This document shows positions 8,378 through 16,918 of a DNA stretch of 64,000 nt, in pieces. The stretch is from Ferdinandcohnia humi_A. GTDB lineage: Bacteria > Bacillota > Bacilli > Bacillales > Bacillaceae_L. Position numbers and translations under genes: made by a program. Location of the stretch: contig JBLKRX010000024.1 of assembly GCA_047608075.1 (NCBI GenBank), forward strand, positions 8,630-72,629. The letters are read 5' to 3'. The notes below the pieces were generated by a model. The model made no database searches and was not told the DNA's origin. It saw only the letters and a program-made list of their open reading frames with translations. Position 1 is the first letter of the stretch. Each line of letters begins with the position of its first letter.

Positions 8378-8457
8378 TTGTCATAATCCAAGGTTTATTC
8401 AGGCATGGGCAATAAGTAACCATTTTATCTTGTCATAATACAAGGCTTATTCAGACA
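8378..8457 (+). repeat. Two-copy 28-bp direct repeat, period 52
   Basis: TTGTCATAATCCAAGGTTTA followed by TTCAGGCA (8378-8405) recurs as TTGTCATAATACAAGGCTTA followed by TTCAGACA (8430-8457), with 25 of 28 bases alike. Flanking bases also show weak similarity (TTCAGTCAAGAG.. and TTCAGACAATTA..). It lies in the 495-base gap between the LD-carboxypeptidase and plsY, which holds no gene I can support. Confidence 0.6.
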
Positions 8458-8516
8458 ATTACAAGAAACCGACTCATCCAATTTCGAATAAGGTTAAACC
8501 ATAGAATTAGCAACTT

Positions 8517-8556
8517 AATTAGCAGGATGATAAGAAATATTGTCACCCTGCTAATT
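8517..8556. other. Long stable inverted repeat
   Basis: AATTAGCAGG, then A, TGA pairs with TCA, C, CCTGCTAATT: a 13-bp interrupted stem with an inner loop of about 14 bases. No T run follows on either strand, so it is not a clear terminator. It may be a processing signal or an element end. Confidence 0.5.
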
Positions 8557-8709
8557 GGTATGCGCTAGAACTACTTAGTTTTCAACCTTACCACTTATGG
8601 TGAATATCTACACTAGATCAGAATACACAAAGGTATCAAAGAACCTGTGAACAAAATAGCTTTTAAGTTACTTCGGGACTAAAAACTCGGCAAAGTAGAA
8701 ACTAATAAG

Positions 8710-8732
8710 TCCTTGAGAGTTTCTCTCAAGGA
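8710..8732. terminator. Perfect 10-bp hairpin downstream of plsY
   Basis: TCCTTGAGAG, loop TTT, CTCTCAAGGA. It lies 57 bases beyond the plsY stop on the minus strand. The T tract on that strand is weak, so it is a terminator-like hairpin at best. Confidence 0.5.
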
Positions 8733-8788
8733 TTAAATCTAGTAATCCATTTTTTATTGGTTTATATCTTTTTTATATTGTACAAGCA

Positions 8789-9412
8789 TTACCTATTAAA
8801 CTTAAGCATACTTGAGATTCTTGTTTCTGTTTTTGACTGAATGCGCTTCCAGTTTTCTTGGTGTTCATAAATACTTAAAAGAGTTAATCCCAATGTGATG
8901 AGAGTTGCATATAAAGGGTATCCAAATATATAGGTGAGAATCATCCATGAAACATACATTGCTACCACACCAATCACTAGATAATCGCTTATAAGTGTAA
9001 GAATTATCAACAGAATGAGTCCGATTAAGCCTATCTTCCAGTCAATTGCAAAGGCAGCGCCGATCATAGAAGCAGTTCCTTTTCCACCATTAAATTTCAT
9101 TGTAATCGGGTAATTATGGCCAATGATCACAAAAGCACCTGTTAGAAAAACAAAAAGATAAAACATCGTATCATCTAATGTATAACCTTCTAATAGCTTT
9201 AACATGATCAAAACAGGAAGTACACCTTTACCGATATCTATTAAAGCAACAATAATGCCGTATTTCCAACCCAACACAATTGTTGTATTTGATGCTCCGG
9301 CATTTTTTACACCACTTTCTTTAATGTTAACCCGTTTTAGTTTTCCAATAATGCTTGAGCCATGGATACACCCAAATATATACCCCATTAGAATGCTAAC
9401 TAAAAATAACAT
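8789..9412 (-). CDS. plsY: Glycerol-3-phosphate acyltransferase PlsY family
   Basis: The 207-residue polytopic protein fits PlsY, the membrane enzyme that transfers an acyl group from acyl-phosphate to glycerol 3-phosphate in the first step of phospholipid synthesis. The three family motifs are present: GSSIIGKL near the N-terminus, KNAGASNTT, and GHNYPITMKFNGGKGT (phosphate-binding loop). About five to six membrane segments follow the usual pattern. AAGGAGGT precedes the ATG. Bacillaceae often carry a second plsY-like gene. I cannot tell whether this is the housekeeping copy or a paralogue, because it is not next to parE/parC, where the housekeeping gene commonly sits. Confidence 0.85.
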   Translation of the reverse strand: MLFLVSILMGYIFGCIHGSSIIGKLKRVNIKESGVKNAGASNTTIVLGWKYGIIVALIDIGKGVLPVLIMLKLLEGYTLDDTMFYLFVFLTGAFVIIGHNYPITMKFNGGKGTASMIGAAFAIDWKIGLIGLILLIILTLISDYLVIGVVAMYVSWMILTYIFGYPLYATLITLGLTLLSIYEHQENWKRIQSKTETRISSMLKFNR

Positions 9413-9535
9413 AGTACCTCCTTAATCTTTTGTAAACTTAATTATACTAGAGGAAAAGTGGAAATGGCTCTATTTTTTTACATTATCTTTCATTTCTTCC
9501 AAATTAAATGAGAGGATTAGAGAATGTAGTGTGAC

Positions 9536-10093
9536 TCACAAAATATAAGGTTTTACAATTTCATATATATGCATCCCGTTATGGTCTTTAAGATCGCCTT
9601 TATAGCCAGAAAGGACATGCGAGAAGCGCATACCCAATCCTTTAATGATATGAAGAGAAGGAGCATTTTCAGGGTGGACAAGTCCTACAACTTTCGGCAA
9701 ACCAATCGTATTAAATCCGTAGGACATTACTGCGTGGGCAGCTTCTTTTGCGTAGCCTTTTCCTTGGTGTTTTTGCATGAGGCTGTAGTAAAGCTCTACC
9801 TCCTCTTGATTTACATCATTTGGCCCCAATCCAGCAATACCAATAAATTCCCCTGTCTCCTTAAGAAAGACTGATAAATTAAATTTATAAATTTTTTTAG
9901 GGGTATTTTTTTCGTTACAATTTATTGACCACTGGACTAGATTCTGAATCTCCTCAATAGTGGTCGGAGGCACTTCTGGCATATATGTAAAATGCCCTGG
10001 TTCGAGTGTCATTTGATATAGAGGTTCTGCATCTTCCTCATGAAATGGACGAATGACTAAACGTTCAGTCTCAATTTTTGCATGTAAGAACAT
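9536..10093 (-). CDS. GNAT family N-acetyltransferase (RimJ/RimL type)
   Basis: The 185-residue product has the acetyltransferase-3 pattern. ETERLVIRPFHEEDAEPLY is the first strand and helix, FIGIAGLGPNDVNQEEVELYY the central beta strands, and HQGKGYAKEAAHAVMSYGF the acetyl-CoA pyrophosphate-binding loop. VVGLVHPENAPSLHIIKGLG forms the last strand. It uses acetyl-CoA to acetylate an amino group on a protein terminus or small molecule, and the substrate is unknown. AAAAGGTTGGGAAG precedes the ATG. The gene stands alone on the minus strand. Confidence 0.88.
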   Translation of the reverse strand: MFLHAKIETERLVIRPFHEEDAEPLYQMTLEPGHFTYMPEVPPTTIEEIQNLVQWSINCNEKNTPKKIYKFNLSVFLKETGEFIGIAGLGPNDVNQEEVELYYSLMQKHQGKGYAKEAAHAVMSYGFNTIGLPKVVGLVHPENAPSLHIIKGLGMRFSHVLSGYKGDLKDHNGMHIYEIVKPYIL

Positions 10094-10340
10094 TAACTTC
10101 CCAACCTTTTGTTAAATATAGTGTATGTAGTATAATTTTACCAGATGATCGACTCCTAGATTAGTAGTTTTTACGTTTAAATGGCTCTTTTAAATGAAGT
10201 GGTGAAAAATAGTGAATACATCTTAGTATCTGTAGGTAAAACTGGTTTTTATACGGGTTTGAGAGGTTTTGAGTCCATTTTTGAAAAATAGTGAAGGGAT
10301 TACTGAGCAGTTTCCCTACTATTTAGGTGGTCTTGAACCG

Positions 10341-10455
10341 AATTAGGCCGATTTTTAAATAATTAAGCGGATTTGGGCATTAATTAAGCCGATTTTCAAA
10401 TAATTAAGCGGGTTTGAAAGATAATTAAGCCACCTTTTCAAATAATTAAGCCAAT
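10341..10455 (+). repeat. Tandem array, six units of 20-21 bp (AATTAAGCCGATTTTCAAAT)
   Basis: Units begin at 10341, 10361, 10382, 10402, 10423 and 10444. Each starts with AATTAAGC or AATTAGGC and continues with a variable GATTTTCAAAT-like half. The units alternate between GCC and GCG types. The period of about 20.6 bases is two turns of B-DNA, so every unit faces the same side of the helix. The array ends about 110 bases before the sensor kinase start. An upstream pair of GAAAAATAGTGA words (about 10205 and 10283) is also repeated in this 470-base gap. Confidence 0.75.
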
Positions 10456-10568
10456 CGCCTATAAAATCTATTCCCAACCAAAACTATGAGTCTATGAGTA
10501 GTAGTATAAGTCACGGATATACCACATAGAATTAATTAACACAATTTATATAGGTTGGGAGGATGCCT

Positions 10569-12632
10569 ATGAGCACCAGCCGAGAAACAAATCAATTGTC
10601 TCTACCACATGGGAATAGAGCCACTCTCTGGAGTTTTAGAGTAGTTTGGCTTGTTATGGCGATTTTTACAATTTATTTATTACTATTGGATCTTCCAGTC
10701 CGATTGGAAGCATACCAAACGGTGTGTAAGTCTATTGAAAATGGTTGTTTGGAAACGAACCAATTGAACGAGAAGGAAGTTAACGAGTTAGTGCAAATGG
10801 GACTATCTCTCAAGGCTTATACTGGCTTTAAACTTTTTTTAGATAGTATTGTTGCATTTGTATTTTTTAGTGTATCGGCTCTACTTCTTTTTCGTAAGGA
10901 ACGGTTACTCTTTAATTTGTATGTTTCGCTGGTATTCCTGTCTTTAGGTGCTGGGATCTCACATTACTTTCCAGAAAATTTCCCGGAATGGAATGTTGTC
11001 TACCACATTATAAGTGCCTTTGGAGGGTCCTATTTAGTTTTATTCTTAGTCCTTCCAGACGGTAGATTTGTTCCAAGATGGACAATAGGAGCAGCAATCT
11101 TTTGGGCCATAGTCGGGATAGGTTCTATTTATTTTTCAGGTAGTTTTTTGGATGTAGAGACATGGCCAATCTGGTTGGGAATTGTTAGTTGGGTGGGGCT
11201 TCATCTTGTTCTAGTGCTATCTCAGCTATACAGGTATGTGAAAAAATCCAATCAAATTCAGAAGCAGCAAATGAAATGGGTACTTTATAGTATTGCCATG
11301 TATTTTATTGCTCTGTTGTGTTTGAATTTTATCGGTCAACTTGGGGTGACGTTAAAAATAGTGACCGAACTCTTTTATGTGGCAAGTTTTATCCTCATAC
11401 CGATTGCTATTGCGTTTGCTGTTTTTAGGTATAAATTATGGGAAATTAACGTTGTTATACATCGGACAGTCCTTTATGGATCACTAAGCGTTTTTGTTGT
11501 TCTCTTTTATGTTGGAGCAGTATGGCTTATTAGTAAGGCTTTACGATCTGAGGATAATTTTCTTGCTTCGATAATAACTGCTGGGATAATAGCTGTTGTT
11601 TTTCACCCTCTGAAGGAGAGGCTTCAAACGATGGTTAATCGTATGATATATGGAGAGCGAGATAACCCTTATTCGATTTTAAATCAACTCAATACTGTGT
11701 TAGAAGCCGCTAAAAATACAGAAAATGTTCTACCAAGGGTAGTCAAGACTTTATCTCAGGCTTTAAAAATACCCTACGTCGCTATTTTGTTAAGAGAAAG
11801 AGAGATTACTCAAGTGATCGCGTCTGTGGGGAATCCTGAAGAAGTCGGAATTGATATTCCACTGTTCCATCAAGGTCAAGAACTAGGGACACTAAGACTA
11901 TCCCATCGTTCGTCGACTGAGCCATTTAGTAAAGCTGATAAGATATTGCTCCAGGATCTAGCGAGACAAGTGGGGATTGTTGCTCATAGTATTCTTCTTC
12001 ATAAGGATCTGCAATGGTCAAGACAGCAGTTGGTAAATGCACGGGAAGAGGAGAGGCGACGGTTGAGACGAGATCTACATGATGGGTTGGGTCCTAGTCT
12101 AGCAAGCTTGGCTATAAAAATGGATGTTGCCAATAGCATCATGAGTAAGGATCCACACAAATCACAGGAATTGCTTCAGGAAATGGACCTGCAAATTAAA
12201 CAATTGCTTAAGGAAATTCGAAGAATTGTATACTCTTTACGGCCGTCTTCATTAGATGAACTTGGACTGTTATCTGCAATCCGGGAAATAACGTCTCAAT
12301 ATAAAACAAGTAAAATTCATTTTTCTGTATCTGGACCAGAAATACTATCAAATCTACCTGCTGCAGTAGAGGTGGCAGTGTACCGAATTGTACAAGAAGC
12401 CGTAACAAATATTATACGCCACTCTGACGCTCAAAACTGTACTATCTCGATATCAATCAATGATAAATTACATTTGGTGGTAACGGACGATGGGAAGGGT
12501 CTACCGGAACATCTACAATACGGAATAGGGATAAAATCAATGAAGGAACGAGCAGAGGAGCTAGGAGGAATAGTAAAGATCTACTCAGAAGCATCTAAAG
12601 GAACGTCCATACAGGCAGAGTTGCCAATCTAG
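10569..12632 (+). CDS. NarL-type sensor histidine kinase, multi-pass membrane
   Basis: The 687-residue kinase has about seven or eight membrane segments in residues 20-330, then a GAF-like region (about 365-480). A HisKA_3 dimerisation domain follows, with the phospho-acceptor His at about residue 504 in EERRRLRRDLHDGLGPSLA. The C-terminal HATPase domain shows N-box AVTNIIRHSDA, DDGKGLPEH and GIGIKSMKERAEELGG. The architecture resembles ComP-like kinases. GGGAGG abuts the ATG at 10563, so the next ATG at 10569, six bases from the site, is the likely start. The response regulator follows after 18 bases. The signal is unknown. Confidence 0.9.
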   Translation: MSTSRETNQLSLPHGNRATLWSFRVVWLVMAIFTIYLLLLDLPVRLEAYQTVCKSIENGCLETNQLNEKEVNELVQMGLSLKAYTGFKLFLDSIVAFVFFSVSALLLFRKERLLFNLYVSLVFLSLGAGISHYFPENFPEWNVVYHIISAFGGSYLVLFLVLPDGRFVPRWTIGAAIFWAIVGIGSIYFSGSFLDVETWPIWLGIVSWVGLHLVLVLSQLYRYVKKSNQIQKQQMKWVLYSIAMYFIALLCLNFIGQLGVTLKIVTELFYVASFILIPIAIAFAVFRYKLWEINVVIHRTVLYGSLSVFVVLFYVGAVWLISKALRSEDNFLASIITAGIIAVVFHPLKERLQTMVNRMIYGERDNPYSILNQLNTVLEAAKNTENVLPRVVKTLSQALKIPYVAILLREREITQVIASVGNPEEVGIDIPLFHQGQELGTLRLSHRSSTEPFSKADKILLQDLARQVGIVAHSILLHKDLQWSRQQLVNAREEERRRLRRDLHDGLGPSLASLAIKMDVANSIMSKDPHKSQELLQEMDLQIKQLLKEIRRIVYSLRPSSLDELGLLSAIREITSQYKTSKIHFSVSGPEILSNLPAAVEVAVYRIVQEAVTNIIRHSDAQNCTISISINDKLHLVVTDDGKGLPEHLQYGIGIKSMKERAEELGGIVKIYSEASKGTSIQAELPI

Positions 12633-12650
12633 AAAGAAAGGATATCAGAT

Positions 12651-13298
12651 ATGATAAAGGTTCTTGTAGTAGATGATCACCCTTTGTTTCGGGAAGGAAT
12701 TGCCACCCTACTTCAGTCAACTGACATTGCTGAATTGGTGGGGGAAGCCACAAATGGAGAGGAAGCTATTGAATTAGCTTTAAGAATAAAGCCCGATGTT
12801 ATTTTAATGGACCTTAATTTACCTATAAAAAACGGGATTGAAGCAACTCGTATTATTACCAAAAATTCACCTACAATTGGTATTTTAGTATTAACTATGT
12901 TTGATGATGACGACTCTGTTTTTTCAGCTTTAAAGGCTGGTGCCAGGGGATATCTCTTAAAAGGTGCTAACCGTACTGAAACAATTCGAGCGATTCAGGC
13001 AATTGCAAACGGTGAATCCATCTTTAGTCCAGCTATTGCAGGAAATCTGCTGGAATTTTTTAAAGACTTTCAACCAACCCCACCGCTCATTTTTCCGCAG
13101 CTAACCGATAGAGAAAGAGATATATTAGAGAGAATCGTTGCTGGAAAGGAAAATGCGGAAATTGCGAAAAACTTAGGAATTACGTTAAAAACTGTACGAA
13201 ATCATATTTCAAATATTTATAGTAAACTTCAGGTTGCTGACCGTGCAGAGGCAATTGCTCAAGCAAAAAATGAAGGAATGGGAAAAAAGAAATTCTGA
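12651..13298 (+). CDS. NarL/FixJ-type response regulator
   Basis: The 215-residue regulator has a receiver domain (residues 1-120) with the acidic pair at 8-9 (VVDDHPLFREG), phospho-acceptor Asp at about residue 54 (VILMDLNLP), the Thr switch in LTMFDDDD and Lys in GYLLKGA. Its C-terminal LuxR helix-turn-helix reads LTDREREILERIVAGKENAE in essence, ending in TVRNHISNIYSKLQV. It is the partner of the kinase immediately upstream and is expected to bind DNA as a phosphorylated dimer. The membrane protein downstream may be a target, as there is an inverted repeat between them. Confidence 0.93.
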   Translation: MIKVLVVDDHPLFREGIATLLQSTDIAELVGEATNGEEAIELALRIKPDVILMDLNLPIKNGIEATRIITKNSPTIGILVLTMFDDDDSVFSALKAGARGYLLKGANRTETIRAIQAIANGESIFSPAIAGNLLEFFKDFQPTPPLIFPQLTDRERDILERIVAGKENAEIAKNLGITLKTVRNHISNIYSKLQVADRAEAIAQAKNEGMGKKKF

Positions 13299-13320
13299 TA
13301 ATCCCAAAACCTACCCCAAA

Positions 13321-13399
13321 AAGTTCCTGTCTTGGTCGGGTAAAGACTCCCATGACAGCGGGAAAACTTGAATGATATTTTTAGAATGAAAAATATCAT
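13321..13399 (+). promoter_or_regulatory. Two consecutive inverted repeats between the regulator and the membrane gene
   Basis: The first, 13321-13369, is an interrupted hairpin (AAGTT/AACTT, CTGTC/GACAG, GGG/CCC) that could terminate or attenuate transcription after the response regulator. The second, 13372-13399, is a perfect 11-bp inverted repeat, ATGATATTTTT and AAAAATATCAT with a 6-base centre. It ends four bases before the ribosome binding site AAAAGGGG of the next gene. Its position suits an operator or an RNA switch that hides translation initiation. Confidence 0.5.
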
Positions 13400-13413
13400 G
13401 AAAAGGGGTTTGA

Positions 13414-14055
13414 GTGTTCATGCGGCTATCACAAAACTTTTTTAGATTTATGGGTGTATTTTTAATTTTAGGGTCCTTGTTTGCGGCTATTGGTCATTTG
13501 TTAAAGCCAGGAGAGCCAACTACAAAAACAGAAATTGAGCCATTTATTTCACAGGCTTTATTGTCTGATTCGCTTCTTGTTATTGGAGTTCCGATTGTCA
13601 TTTTAGGATTGGTGGGAATCTTTATTCGACAAAATGAAGGCTTAAGATGGTGGGGATGGATTGGTTATCCTTTTATAGGGATAGGTTTACTTTACGCAGA
13701 TCTTATTCAACCTGTCATACGGTTGGTTGCATACCCGTGGGTTTTGGCAGACGTTAGCACTGAAGAAGAGATTTTTCAGGCAATAACTACGATCTATGAC
13801 CAGGATCCATTTGGTTTCTTTTTCCCAATCATTCTATTAAGTTTAATTGGGCCTGTTTGGTCAGCATTTAGCTTCTGGAAAGCAAAGGTTTTTCCAACCT
13901 GGCTTGCAATTATGTTGTTCTTACTTTTACCTCTGTTCATAATCTCACCGATGTTCGGATTCTACAACTTTCCAGCCTACCTTTATATAGTGTTTGTCTT
14001 GTATGGTATAAAAATGATGGCTAACAGTAAGATTATCGAAAATAGTAGTATGTGA
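13414..14055 (+). CDS. Multi-pass membrane protein of unknown function
   Basis: The 213-residue product has about six hydrophobic segments (for example FFRFMGVFLILGSLFAAIG, FFFPIILLSLIGPVWSAF and WLAIMLFLLLPLFIISP). There is a soluble loop near residues 30-45 and another around residues 105-125. The start is taken as GTG at 13414, five bases after AGGGGT; an in-frame ATG two codons later is also possible. I do not recognise the family. Its place behind a two-component pair, on the same strand and after an operator-like inverted repeat, suggests it is a regulated target. Confidence 0.7.
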   Translation: MFMRLSQNFFRFMGVFLILGSLFAAIGHLLKPGEPTTKTEIEPFISQALLSDSLLVIGVPIVILGLVGIFIRQNEGLRWWGWIGYPFIGIGLLYADLIQPVIRLVAYPWVLADVSTEEEIFQAITTIYDQDPFGFFFPIILLSLIGPVWSAFSFWKAKVFPTWLAIMLFLLLPLFIISPMFGFYNFPAYLYIVFVLYGIKMMANSKIIENSSM

Positions 14056-14076
14056 ACGCGCATAATAAAGCAAACA

Positions 14077-14109
14077 TGCCTTCCCATTTGCATCTAAATA
14101 GGGAAGGCA
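14077..14109. terminator. Bidirectional hairpin between convergent genes
   Basis: TGCCTTCCC (14077-14085) pairs perfectly with GGGAAGGCA (14101-14109). It lies between the stop codons of the membrane protein (+) and the acidic protein (-). T tracts are weak. Confidence 0.6.
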
Positions 14110-14121
14110 CTTCTCTGCTTA

Positions 14122-14853
14122 TTAATAATAATCTCCTGTTTCCCCCATAGAGTCTAAGTGGCTTGCAATCATCGCAATAATGGTACCTGCTTCTTCCTTA
14201 CTGAAAATGAAATTCGTTTCATCCTTAAGTAATGTGTCGTCTTCGGTCCAAATACGGTTGATTCGTTTCAGTACCCCATCGCCAGTTTCCTGAATAACCC
14301 CAAACTGGTATGTGATTTCTACTTCATTTTCTTCATAATATGCTGTTACTTCAGGAGTTTCCCATTCCACATCAATTTCATCATAAATATCTACTTCGCC
14401 ATTTTCCTCTAGTTCATGTAATTCCTCTTCATCCATATACATGATGTCATCATCATCTTCATCATCCGAGACGTAAACAACTTCCGTGTCTTCCTCGTAA
14501 TCGTCATCATCCATTACATAAGAAACCTCATCCATATCACCATTCATGTAATCATGGAAGCTTTCGTGAACGGCATCTACGATATCTTCAATGTCTGGTA
14601 GAACTACTTTGCTTAGGTGGCCAAGTTCTGGGTCAACCGTTTCCATGTAAAACTCCTCGTTACTTGGGTCGAAAAATAACGAGCAAAAATAATCTCTTTC
14701 GATTTCGTCGTCAGTTGCCACGAAAAACTCAATACGAGGATGCTTTGCACCCCGTTCAACTGACATTTGGCCAGCTTGGTCGTATTTTTCGCAAATGGAC
14801 TCAAGATTGTCCTGCAATTCCCCGATTACTCTGTCAAACCATTCTAAAGACAT
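14122..14853 (-). CDS. Highly acidic conserved protein of unknown function
   Basis: The 243-residue cytosolic protein starts MSLEWFDRVIGELQDN. It has an acidic centre with several Asp/Glu runs (DDDDYEEDTEVVYVSDDED and DEEELHELEENGEVD), then a C-terminal part rich in beta strands (VTAYYEENEVEITYQFG). The ATG at 14853 follows GGTGGG at normal spacing; the frame extends upstream to a TTG with no site. No catalytic motif is visible. The acidity is reminiscent of immunity proteins or nucleic-acid mimics, but that is only a resemblance. It is monocistronic. Confidence 0.7.
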   Translation of the reverse strand: MSLEWFDRVIGELQDNLESICEKYDQAGQMSVERGAKHPRIEFFVATDDEIERDYFCSLFFDPSNEEFYMETVDPELGHLSKVVLPDIEDIVDAVHESFHDYMNGDMDEVSYVMDDDDYEEDTEVVYVSDDEDDDDIMYMDEEELHELEENGEVDIYDEIDVEWETPEVTAYYEENEVEITYQFGVIQETGDGVLKRINRIWTEDDTLLKDETNFIFSKEEAGTIIAMIASHLDSMGETGDYY

Positions 14854-15052
14854 GAAAATCCCACCTTTCAAGGTTATCGGTATTATTATTACCTTTTATT
14901 TTATAATATCGCTTTCCATATGGTGGTAAGAAAAGGCTAACGATTAAAAGTAGCTTAGGATTGTAAATGTCCCTGTTATTGAATCTTAACAATGAATTTA
15001 CATTGTTTTTGTATAATTTTAGTAAATTCGGCATCATGTAGGGGGATAAGTG

Positions 15053-16789
15053 ATGATAAAGAAACCAAAGTTAATAAATGGGGTACAAAAGAAAGAGAAT
15101 GTTCCTAAAAGATGGCTACATGAAAAGGTTCTACAGAAGCTTAACCTAGGTACTCGTTTATTTATACTCTTTGTTTCACTTCTAGTCGTAACGGTTGTTT
15201 TAGTAGGATCAAGCTCCTATATAAAAGCAAAAGACATTACTATTAACACAATTGAAGATAGGTTGTTAAGGGAAGCGGAGTTAATGGGATATATTGCCGA
15301 GAATTTAAAATTTGTATATGTAAGTGATGAGACTTATTTTATGCAACAATTAGAGACAAATGTCCGCTCTCAACAGAAGAAGCTTACTTCTGATGGCATC
15401 GATGCAGACTTTTACTATATAGTTGATAAAAAATTAACTCCTTTCAATGTGAGTGAGAAATCTAGTCTTAGTTTTCCAGACAAACTTATAAATAAAATTG
15501 ATGAACAACAAAATGGAGTTATTAACGAGACGATTGACGGGGAGAATTACACGATAACCTTTCAAAACATGGATGAAATCAGTGGTATATACTCAATTGT
15601 AATACCTACTAAATCATATACAAAGCCAGTTGATCAAATGGCTTACTTTACAGTTGCAGTAATTGTAATAAGTATTATAGTTATGGCAGGTATCATAATG
15701 CTTTTTGTAAGGTCTATAGCAAAACCACTTAATGAATTACGAGTTACGATGAGGGCAGTGAGGGAGGGTAACCTACAACCTGCGACTATACATACAACCG
15801 TACCGGAAATCAGTTCATTACATAAAAGTTATAACGCCATGATCGAACAAATGAGAAGCATGTTACATGAAGTGAAAAGCACAACATATGAATTGCAAAA
15901 TACAGGCGATGAGTTAAAACACTCGGCCGAGCAATCCCTTCAATCTAGTCAACAATTAGTCTCCGGAATCAATATTGTAAAAATAGGAGCGGAACAAACA
16001 GCAAGTAGCTCTGAACATAGTGTTACCAGTTTTAGATCTATGTCACAGAGAATCGAGGATTTACTTAAGAACATGGATGTCGTTTTTGAAAGCTCAAGAG
16101 AAATGGATGAATCCGCTAAACGTGGCGAACGAAGTGTGAGTGAATTAATAACAATCTTCCATACCTTTGAGAATGATTTTGGGAAATTAACTCATACAGT
16201 CAACCAAGTGAAAGAGTATTCGTTATCAATTACAAAACTTGTTGAATTAGTTAATGGAATTGCACAACAAACAAAACTTTTGGCGCTTAATGCATCAATA
16301 GAAGCTGCACGAGCAGGTGAAGCAGGTAAAGGGTTTGCTGTAGTTGCCCAAGAAGTTAGAAACTTAGCAGACCAATCGACAAATGCGATTGAAGAGATCT
16401 CAGAAGGGATTTCAAGTCTAGAAATTGTAACAGGTACTGCTTCACAGGAATTTGAACGAATGCTAAGTAAAATAAAAAAGAATCTTCATAATGCAAACGA
16501 TTCAAAAATCTCTTTAGACGAGCTGATGAAAGGGATAAAGGATGTTAGTGGTAATTTGGAAATGATGCAAGGAGAGCTTACGGGGTTGGAGGAACTGTTA
16601 CCTGAACTTGAACAAGCAGTTACCAATTTTTCATCCGTCTCTCAAGAAACGTTAGCAAGTGCGGAAGAAATGCTTACTTTTAGTCAAAATCAGATTACAC
16701 AAATGGAGAATACAAATAGAGTCGGTCACAATCTAAATCATCTATCAAAATCACTTTCAGAGCTAACAAAGCGTTTTATTATAGGCTGA
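15053..16789 (+). CDS. Methyl-accepting chemotaxis protein
   Basis: The 578-residue chemoreceptor has a cytosolic N-terminus of about 30 residues, a first membrane helix LFILFVSLLVVTVVLVGSSS, an extracellular sensor region of about 150 residues and a second helix VAVIVISIIVMAGIIMLFV. A HAMP linker and a long coiled-coil signalling domain follow. The hairpin tip that binds CheA and CheW is GIAQQTKLLALNASIEAARA, followed by GEAGKGFAVVAQEVRNLADQ. The ligand region is not recognisable. ATG at 15053 is favoured over GTG at 15050 by spacing from AGGGGG. A small palindrome, ACAATG-6-CATTGT, lies at 14989-15006 upstream. Confidence 0.92.
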   Translation: MIKKPKLINGVQKKENVPKRWLHEKVLQKLNLGTRLFILFVSLLVVTVVLVGSSSYIKAKDITINTIEDRLLREAELMGYIAENLKFVYVSDETYFMQQLETNVRSQQKKLTSDGIDADFYYIVDKKLTPFNVSEKSSLSFPDKLINKIDEQQNGVINETIDGENYTITFQNMDEISGIYSIVIPTKSYTKPVDQMAYFTVAVIVISIIVMAGIIMLFVRSIAKPLNELRVTMRAVREGNLQPATIHTTVPEISSLHKSYNAMIEQMRSMLHEVKSTTYELQNTGDELKHSAEQSLQSSQQLVSGINIVKIGAEQTASSSEHSVTSFRSMSQRIEDLLKNMDVVFESSREMDESAKRGERSVSELITIFHTFENDFGKLTHTVNQVKEYSLSITKLVELVNGIAQQTKLLALNASIEAARAGEAGKGFAVVAQEVRNLADQSTNAIEEISEGISSLEIVTGTASQEFERMLSKIKKNLHNANDSKISLDELMKGIKDVSGNLEMMQGELTGLEELLPELEQAVTNFSSVSQETLASAEEMLTFSQNQITQMENTNRVGHNLNHLSKSLSELTKRFIIG

Positions 16790-16803
16790 TAAAGTATTCT
16801 TAT

Positions 16804-16831
16804 AAGAAGGCACTGCTGTCTTCTTTTTTTT
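16804..16831 (+). terminator. Intrinsic terminator after the chemoreceptor gene
   Basis: AAGAAGGCA, loop CTGC, TGTCTTCTT and a T run. Confidence 0.8.
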
Positions 16832-16865
16832 GCGAAAAATTGATAAAACTTTTCCGGTAATACTA

Positions 16866-16896
16866 TTGACATTAACGCTACGTAAAGGTGTAACGT
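16866..16896 (+). promoter_or_regulatory. MerR-type promoter with 19-base spacer
   Basis: -35 TTGACA (16866-16871) and a -10-like TAACGT (16891-16896) are separated by 19 bases. The spacer carries an imperfect dyad (TTAACGCTAC and GTAACGTAA). This overlong spacer with an internal dyad is the hallmark of promoters activated by MerR-family proteins, so the downstream regulator very probably controls itself. Confidence 0.75.
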
Positions 16897-16918
16897 AAAT
16901 GTAAGAGGAGGTGATGGT

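Noticed and set aside
10341..10455. CRISPR array
   Set aside because: The units are only 20-21 bases with no unique spacers of 30 or more bases and no cas genes; this is a simple tandem array.
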